NCBI GenBank assembly: GCA_021404565.1
Contig: JAAWWF010000003.1
Coordinates: 248,001 to 312,000, forward strand
Source of the DNA: Roseivirga sp.
GTDB taxonomy: Bacteria > Bacteroidota > Bacteroidia > Cytophagales > Cyclobacteriaceae
Direction of reading: 5' to 3'
DNA length: 64,000 bases
In this document: piece after piece, positions 58,488-64,000 of the stretch
Numbering within the stretch: position 1 is the first letter of the stretch
Layout of the letters: every line of letters begins with the position of its first letter
The notes under the pieces: model-generated
The model's database searches: none
What the model saw: the letters and a program-made list of their open reading frames with translations, nothing else
Told to the model about the DNA's origin: nothing
Made by a program: the position numbers and the translations under genes

Positions 58488-59780
58488 TCATTTTCTTTTG
58501 AACCAAAAATAAAGAGGTATTCCAACAGCCATGGACCCCAGTCCCCACAGGTTGGCCTCTCTGCCTGAACCAATGAACATCCAGATAGAAAAGGCCACGG
58601 CAATGACGATCATGATAATGTTGCTTAAAGTCAATTTGAAGCCATGCTGTTGTTTCAGAGCAAAGAAGCCCAGAGCGAGTGCGCTCATGAGATATGAGAG
58701 TAGCACGGTTACAGCCGTGAGCAGTAGCGCGAAAGCATATAAACCATTGAGGCCTTTGGCCTGGTTTGCAATCAGCAGTATGGTGACAATGATACTGGAG
58801 AAAATAATGCCGAAGCTTGGTGCTGAGTTCTTATTCGTCTTAGCGAAGGCTTTGGGTAAGAGTTTATCATGTGCCATGGCCAGGGGTAACTGACCCTGAA
58901 TAAGAATCCAGGCGTTCAACGCGCCAAAGGCTGAAATACAGGCACCTGCCGCTACCAAATAGCGGGCGTTTTCTCCCCAAAGGCTGGAGGCTGCATCACT
59001 GTAAGGAGCTACAGAGGTAGTGAGCTGGTCGGGTGGCAGAATACCGAAAAGCGATATGGAGCTTAGGATGTAAATAAGAACAACAAAAATGGTCCCAAGC
59101 ATGGTAGCTCTCGGAATGGTCTTTTTCGGGTCTTTGATATTACCGGCAGGGATGGTGGCAGATTCGAGTCCCATAAAGGCGAAGAGACAAAAGGCAGTAC
59201 AAACGGTTATGGCTTGTAAACTTGTGCTTGAGCTTTTATTGAAGGGTGTAAAATGAGAGGCTTCAAAAAAGAAGAAACCCACGATGGTAATGGCGATAAT
59301 AGGGAGCACCTTGAGGATAGTGGAAATGAGTTGTAGCAGTCCTCCGCTTTTTACCGAGTGACTATTGAGTGCAGTGAGGGACCAAAGAGTGAGTAAACCA
59401 ATACCGGTGGAGAGAAAGGCATTATCAGCAAGTGCGGGTATAAACACGCTCAGGTAGCTGATAAAAGTGATGGTGATGGCTGCATTGGTGGTCCATACGG
59501 AAATCCAATAGCCCCATGCTACTATAAAGGCTGTAAGGTCTCCAAAGGCTTCACGGCTATAAGCATAGGGCCCTCCTGTAGCAGGAATAGCCCTGGAGAG
59601 TTTGCTAAGTACGGTAGCGAGTATCAGGGCTCCTATAGCCGAGAAAACCCAGCCCAGCAGGCTGATCCCTCCATAGGGTGCCAGCGCTGTGGGAATGGAA
59701 AAAATGCCCGAACCGATCATGCTCCCGACTACGAGTGAGCTTACGGTCCAGAGTCCGAGTTGTTTGGCCTTCTGGCTCAT
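58488..59780 (-). CDS. APC-type basic amino-acid/polyamine permease
   Basis: The 430-residue protein has 12 predicted helices and the APC signature LVVGSMIGSGIFSIPTALA in helix 1, followed by GPYAYSREAFGDLTAFIVAWGYWIS. The pattern resembles arginine/ornithine or lysine antiporters of the ArcD/YjeH group. It lies four bases upstream of the DDAH-like gene on the same strand, so the two form an operon and the substrate is probably an arginine derivative. The Rieske oxygenase gene is divergent. Confidence 0.9.
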   Translation of the reverse strand: MSQKAKQLGLWTVSSLVVGSMIGSGIFSIPTALAPYGGISLLGWVFSAIGALILATVLSKLSRAIPATGGPYAYSREAFGDLTAFIVAWGYWISVWTTNAAITITFISYLSVFIPALADNAFLSTGIGLLTLWSLTALNSHSVKSGGLLQLISTILKVLPIIAITIVGFFFFEASHFTPFNKSSSTSLQAITVCTAFCLFAFMGLESATIPAGNIKDPKKTIPRATMLGTIFVVLIYILSSISLFGILPPDQLTTSVAPYSDAASSLWGENARYLVAAGACISAFGALNAWILIQGQLPLAMAHDKLLPKAFAKTNKNSAPSFGIIFSSIIVTILLIANQAKGLNGLYAFALLLTAVTVLLSYLMSALALGFFALKQQHGFKLTLSNIIMIVIAVAFSIWMFIGSGREANLWGLGSMAVGIPLYFWFKRK

Positions 59781-59850
59781 AGAGAAAAAATCAAAGTGGA
59801 ATGCCTATTTTGCATACGGCCATCATCCAAGATATTAATTATAATTGAGC

Positions 59851-60930
59851 ATGCCCAAATATGATATTCATGCGGAAATAGAGAAGGCAGAAACCCTGCC
59901 TTCTTCGTTTTACCGTAACTCTGAAGTATTTAAAATACTGAAAGAAAAGGTCTTTGCCAGGTCCTGGCAGTTTGTGGGAGACGAATCATTGGTGGCCCTT
60001 GACGGGCAGGTGCACCCCTATAGCTTTGAGGGGGTAGGGGAGCCTATGCTTTTGACCAGAGACTCCGGGAGGATGCGAAATTTATCAAACGTCTGTACTC
60101 ATCGTGGGAATATACTTTGCCACCACCCCGGCAAACATCGGAATATTACCTGTGCTTATCATGGCCGGAGGTTTGGTCTTGATGGCAGGTTTCAGCACAT
60201 GCCTCAGTTTAAAGAGGCGCAGGATTTTCCACGCCAGGCAGATCATCTGCATGAGTTTCCGCTACTGCCATTCGGGCCATGGCTGTTTACTTCTCTGGGC
60301 AATGGCTACGATTTCTCAGATGTAATTGAGGCTATGAATCGCAAGGTGGGGTTTATGCCTTTGCACGAATTCAAACTGGACTCAGAACGATCAAAAGATT
60401 ATCTGGTCAACGCACACTGGGCCTTGTATTGTGATAACTACCTGGAAGGTTTTCATATCCCTTTTGTACATGCGGGCCTGAATGCAGCCCTGGATTATGG
60501 TAGTTATGAAACCATCCTGTATAAGCATGCCAGCCTGCAGGTAGGACATACGGATGGAGGGGAAGATGTATTTGATTTTCCTGAAGATCATGAGGATTAT
60601 GGAAAATCCATTGCTGCCTACTACTTCTGGGTGTTCCCCAATATGATGTTCAATTTTTATCCCTGGGGGCTTTCGGTGAATGTGGTCAGGCCCATTTCTG
60701 TGGACCGAACCCGGGTTTCCTTTATATCATATGTCTATGACGAAAGTAAGCTTGATTCAGGGGCGGGTGCTTTGCTTGATAAGGTAGAGCGTGAGGATGA
60801 GTTTGTGGTAGAAGGAGTACAAAAGGGAATGAAATCGCGTGTTTATAATACGGGGCGATATTCACCAACTATGGAGAGGGGAGTGCATCATTTTCACAGG
60901 TTACTGGCGGAGTATTTGGGAGATTTTTAG
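59851..60930 (+). CDS. Rieske-type mononuclear iron oxygenase
   Basis: The 359-residue protein starts at ATG 59851 (MPKYDIHAEIEKAE). The Rieske cluster is CTHRGNILC...NITCAYH, with C-x-H and C-x2-H spacing, and YCDNYLEGFHIPFVHAG supplies the iron-binding histidines and the bridging aspartate/glutamate region of the catalytic domain. It resembles choline or glycine-betaine monooxygenase-like enzymes; the substrate is unknown. No separate reductase gene is near. It is divergent from the permease gene. Confidence 0.88.
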   Translation: MPKYDIHAEIEKAETLPSSFYRNSEVFKILKEKVFARSWQFVGDESLVALDGQVHPYSFEGVGEPMLLTRDSGRMRNLSNVCTHRGNILCHHPGKHRNITCAYHGRRFGLDGRFQHMPQFKEAQDFPRQADHLHEFPLLPFGPWLFTSLGNGYDFSDVIEAMNRKVGFMPLHEFKLDSERSKDYLVNAHWALYCDNYLEGFHIPFVHAGLNAALDYGSYETILYKHASLQVGHTDGGEDVFDFPEDHEDYGKSIAAYYFWVFPNMMFNFYPWGLSVNVVRPISVDRTRVSFISYVYDESKLDSGAGALLDKVEREDEFVVEGVQKGMKSRVYNTGRYSPTMERGVHHFHRLLAEYLGDF

Positions 60931-60945
60931 CCCTCCTTTACTTTT

Positions 60946-60964
60946 CTTTTGTGTTCCCCAAAAG
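60946..60964 (+). terminator. hairpin after the Rieske gene
   Basis: CTTTTG and CAAAAG form a 6-bp stem around a seven-base loop, 15 bases after the stop. No T-run follows. Confidence 0.4.
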
Positions 60965-61165
60965 ATAAATTCTCTTCGGAAATTCTAAGGCTGAAGAAAC
61001 CCAATTCAGCGAGCCAAATTTCTCTTTTAAGGTTTGAGTGATTGACTTTAGTAAGTGCTTACGATAAATCGCAAGAATCACCAAGAATCACGCTGTTCAT
61101 TTTCATTCACGCTGTCTTGAGCAATTAAATCTCACTATCATTGAAAACACCCGATAGGCACTTCA

Positions 61166-62812
61166 ATGACGAGATTAAAGACATTACTCTTTCTGATAAT
61201 ATTCTCTCCGTTTCTTCAAAGTAACCCGACTGATGATTTGATAAATGCATTAGACATTGATCAGATTGAGGAACATATCAGTGTACTGGCCTCTGATGAT
61301 TTTGAAGGGAGAAGACCTGGAACGAAGGGAGGTAAGAAGACAGTTGATTACATTCAATCCAGGTTGTCATCTTATGGTGTTTTACCTGTCAATGGAGAAT
61401 CATACCTTCAGGAGTTTAAGGTAACCCAACATAAGCCTGTTACCTCCAAAACACTCAAAATTGCTTCATCATCGGGAACAGCAGATTACTCTTTGAATGA
61501 ACACTTTATAGCCAATACTAAGATTTTTGATCGGGAGATATCTATAGAGGAAGTCGATGTGGTGTACGTAGGCTTTGGTATAGTTTCCGAAGAGTGGGAA
61601 TGGGATGACTATGAAGGTATCGATGTCAGCGGTAAAATAGTAGTAGCACTTTATAGCGATCCGGGTATTTACAATGCGGAAATATTTAAGGGAAAGGCCG
61701 CTACTCCACATGCCTTTATCGCATCAAAAAAGCAACTGGCCTTGTCTAAGGGTGCAAAGGGGTTTTTTACAGTACTGCCCGATCCGGAAGTAGCAGCTTA
61801 CAACTGGCGCGCAGCCCAGTCCAGGTCCAGACGCCCTGCTTATTTTATTGGGGATGATCAATCTTCAACCGAGAATGAAATAGCCATGTCGGGTATGATT
61901 ACGATTGAAACTTTTAAAGACTGGCTTTCGAGGTCTGGAAATGGAAACCCGGACTATATTAATCTGGCCCTTTCTGAGGATTTCAAAGCGGAGAGTCTTG
62001 GCTTAAAACTGTCTGTTGAGGTAGGTACGGAGGTTTCTACCTTCAATACCAACAATGTGATGGGAATGATCAAAGGCTCAAAGCGGCCCGATGAACATGT
62101 GATTTATACGGCACATTGGGATCATGATGGGATTACGAAGTTTCCCGTGGATGGAGATTCCATACTGAATGGTGCTGTAGACAATGCCACGGGCACAGCG
62201 ATGGTGATTGAAACCGCTCGCGTTTTTTCACAACTTCCCAAAAAACCAGAGCGATCCATTTTGTTCTTTCTTACAGCAGCTGAGGAAATGGGACTACTGG
62301 GGGCAGAATACTATGTGAACAATCCCTTGTTGCCACTGCACGACCTCGTAGCAGTTATCAATACCGATGCGAGTCATGCTACTCACCCGATGCGAGAAGC
62401 AGTGAATGTGGTGAGGGGGCATACCAGTCTCGATTCTATTGTGGATGTCAGCGCCAGCCAGATGGGACGGAAAATACTTGATTTCAAGATTCCTGAAGCT
62501 GGTATTTTCAAAAGGTCCGATCATTACCCGTTTGTTAAAAAGGGGATTCCGGCTGTTTGGGCAGTTGGGGGGAGTGATCCGATGGAAGGTGATTCAACGG
62601 AGGCAGTGAACCTGATCAGTACCTATGTCAATACCAAATATCATCAGGTGACAGATGAGTATCATGACGACTTTTTGATGGGTAATATCCAAATGGATGC
62701 CAGGTTTAACCTGGTTTTGGGGTATAATCTGGCAAGTAGCAGCATTTGGCCAGTTTGGACTGAAAATGAGAAATACATGGCCCTTAGAGATTCAATGAAC
62801 GTCTTAAGGTGA
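61166..62812 (+). CDS. M28-family metallopeptidase
   Basis: The 548-residue secreted protein (signal peptide about 1-20) has the M28 zinc ligands in YTAHWDHDG, GAVDNATGTAM, FLTAAEEMGLLGAEYY, VINTDASH and FKRSDHYPFVKKG. A PA-like domain occurs between residues 130 and 230. M28 peptidases release single amino acids or process peptides outside the cell. It faces the gene at 62912. Confidence 0.93.
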   Translation: MTRLKTLLFLIIFSPFLQSNPTDDLINALDIDQIEEHISVLASDDFEGRRPGTKGGKKTVDYIQSRLSSYGVLPVNGESYLQEFKVTQHKPVTSKTLKIASSSGTADYSLNEHFIANTKIFDREISIEEVDVVYVGFGIVSEEWEWDDYEGIDVSGKIVVALYSDPGIYNAEIFKGKAATPHAFIASKKQLALSKGAKGFFTVLPDPEVAAYNWRAAQSRSRRPAYFIGDDQSSTENEIAMSGMITIETFKDWLSRSGNGNPDYINLALSEDFKAESLGLKLSVEVGTEVSTFNTNNVMGMIKGSKRPDEHVIYTAHWDHDGITKFPVDGDSILNGAVDNATGTAMVIETARVFSQLPKKPERSILFFLTAAEEMGLLGAEYYVNNPLLPLHDLVAVINTDASHATHPMREAVNVVRGHTSLDSIVDVSASQMGRKILDFKIPEAGIFKRSDHYPFVKKGIPAVWAVGGSDPMEGDSTEAVNLISTYVNTKYHQVTDEYHDDFLMGNIQMDARFNLVLGYNLASSSIWPVWTENEKYMALRDSMNVLR

Positions 62813-62882
62813 CTGGTTTAGTACCAAAATGAGCCATTGCCGGGTTGGTCTGGGGTCATGAAATGTATAAGGATGAGGGGGG

Positions 62883-62899
62883 CTTAGCGAGATGCTAAG
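62883..62899. terminator. weak hairpin between convergent genes
   Basis: CTTAGC and GCTAAG form a 6-bp stem around a five-base loop between the M28 stop and the stop of the FG-GAP gene. Confidence 0.35.
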
Positions 62900-62911
62900 A
62901 ACGAGGGGAGA

Positions 62912-64000
62912 TCAGTTTTTCTTCAGGAAGTTCATATGGAAGACATTCATTTCGTCTGAGTTGGCTTCAATGATATCAGGTCGGGCATCGCTGTTCAGGT
63001 CAGCTACAATGATATCATAGGTGCTATGCTTGGCCTTACCGATGCTGATCTTTTTCCAGCTCTTTCCTTTACCATTATTGAGCAAAACAGAGTTGGAACC
63101 CCTGTTATTGGCAACAACAATGTCCAGGTCTCCATCGAGGTCTATATCGCTGGTAGCTACAGAAAAGGAGTTATCACTGGCAGGGTCATATACTATTTCA
63201 GTTTTGAAAGTGAGGTCTTTGTCACCAAGGTAGATATAGTTGGCCTGGCCGATATTGGCGGTAATGATATCGGGAAAACCATCCCCGTTGATGTCTCCGA
63301 TGGCTACTGCCCTGGTTTCATCTTTGCCTGTACCAAAGGGTATGGCAGTGCTGAAATCCAGGTTTCCGCCATTCAGGTAGATGTTGTTTTGCCCCTTATC
63401 GCGATTGGCCAGAATCAGATCCAGGTCATTGTCTCCATCAATGTCGGCTACTTCTACATCTATGGTAGAGTCACTTTTATCGCCAAAGCCAATGGGGTCT
63501 GAAAAATTGCCCTTTCCATCGTTCAGGCAAATCTCGTTTTCTTGTCCACGATTGGTGATCAGGATATCTACATCTCCATCCTGGTCCAGGTCGGCCAGGG
63601 TTAGGTTACGGGTGTTGGAGTAGCGTTTGCCAAAGCTCTTGCCTCTCACAAAGTTGCCCTGACCATCATTGAAATAGAGCATATTGGGAGCATTGTCATT
63701 CCCTACGGCTACATCCAGGTCACCATCTCCATCCAGGTCTGCCAGCTCAGTAGCATAGCTTGTTTCGCTGGTGATGTCCAAAGGTTGTGAGAGGGTGAAA
63801 ATGCCTCTTCCATTGTTAAAGAATACCTGGTTTTGCTGAGGCCAGTGTCTGCCATTGGCGACTACTACATCCATATCTCCGTCACCGTCAATATCTCCAT
63901 GACTAATGGAGGCGGTGCGGTCCTTGTTAACTCCCAAAATATAGCGATTGCTGCTTCTGAACTGAAATTCCTGTGCCAGCGAGATGAGGGAGAGAAGCAG
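62912..64000 (-). CDS. secreted FG-GAP/VCBS repeat protein, 5'-truncated by window edge
   Basis: The frame stays open to the window edge. Its first visible residues, LLLSLISLAQEFQFRSSNRY, are the end of a signal peptide, so only a few codons are missing. Six or more repeats follow with the calcium-binding DxDGDGDxD pattern (IDGDGDMDVVVANG, LDGDGDLDVAVGND, LDQDGDVDILITNR, IDGDNDLDLILANR, INGDGFPDIITANI, IDLDGDLDIVVANN), as in FG-GAP beta-propellers. A shorter TTG start inside the window (63937) is not used. Such proteins bind surfaces or sugars outside the cell. Confidence 0.9.
   Translation of the reverse strand: MLLSLISLAQEFQFRSSNRYILGVNKDRTASISHGDIDGDGDMDVVVANGRHWPQQNQVFFNNGRGIFTLSQPLDITSETSYATELADLDGDGDLDVAVGNDNAPNMLYFNDGQGNFVRGKSFGKRYSNTRNLTLADLDQDGDVDILITNRGQENEICLNDGKGNFSDPIGFGDKSDSTIDVEVADIDGDNDLDLILANRDKGQNNIYLNGGNLDFSTAIPFGTGKDETRAVAIGDINGDGFPDIITANIGQANYIYLGDKDLTFKTEIVYDPASDNSFSVATSDIDLDGDLDIVVANNRGSNSVLLNNGKGKSWKKISIGKAKHSTYDIIVADLNSDARPDIIEANSDEMNVFHMNFLKKN

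Overview
The window is a chromosomal segment of a Bacteroidota bacterium, most likely a marine or soil member of the Cytophagales. The evidence is the gene content: a fused LpxC/FabZ protein, a PorX-type response regulator of the type IX secretion system (T9SS), a CoaD gene beside a DUF3822-like protein, a TIGR02757-like protein, DUF4296 and DUF3179 proteins, FtsX-type permeases with two large halves, a LytS/LytR pair and a beta-barrel receptor with a carboxypeptidase-D-like N-terminal domain. Shine-Dalgarno sites are mostly absent, and a few TAnnTTTG promoter boxes of Bacteroidota type are visible. No rRNA, tRNA, CRISPR array, prophage or transposase gene was recognised. Genus cannot be fixed from this sequence.

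Layout. 1-4825: a truncated PLP-dependent Cys/Met enzyme and an NfeD-type membrane protease, then a short operon with a LysM protein and a TIGR02757 protein. 5076-6671: a secreted protein made of three nearly identical 129-residue units. 6787-12661: housekeeping (pyrE, coaD, two Nudix enzymes, DUF3822, PaaI-type thioesterase, RecD-like helicase). 13011-16999: YggS and DUF423, then a GH3-type acyl-adenylating enzyme, a LysE exporter and a small membrane protein. 17045-22762: a BatA/DUF58 cluster and MutS2. 22812-28440: lipid A genes (lpxD, lpxC/fabZ, lpxA) with an ABC ATPase and an HD hydrolase. 28491-33255: porX, tsaE, alanine dehydrogenase, a lipoprotein and an AlkA-like glycosylase.

33256-38378 has a repeat-rich intergenic region, an FtsX-type permease and an alkylation-repair set: a stand-alone Ada zinc-domain protein, a DNA-repair type 2OG-Fe(II) oxygenase and an AraC-methyltransferase protein without the Ada zinc domain. 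38494-43902 is a co-directional run of a beta-barrel receptor, a secreted ConA-like protein, a LytS/LytR pair and an HExxH protein. 44202-45715 is an SDR oxidoreductase and its probable TetR regulator, each preceded by the same palindrome. 45833-50878 holds a BLUF photoreceptor, a CPA1 antiporter, a GH17 glucanase and an AraC regulator. 50986-55438 carries SRPBCC, GreA-like, GNAT and DUF3179 genes. 55622-64000 holds an M1 peptidase, a DDAH-like hydrolase with an amino-acid permease, a Rieske oxygenase, an M28 peptidase and a truncated FG-GAP repeat protein.

The most unusual material is non-coding. One dispersed element of about 70 bp, with 10-bp terminal inverted repeats, occurs three times at 33262-33898 and as half copies near 44050. 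A second, fold-back type of element lies at 33347-33589 and 48383-48531, with a fragment at 55445-55496. I found no clear-cut new defence or metabolic system. The best candidates for closer study are the split-Ada repair set and the receptor/ConA/LytSR/HExxH operon.
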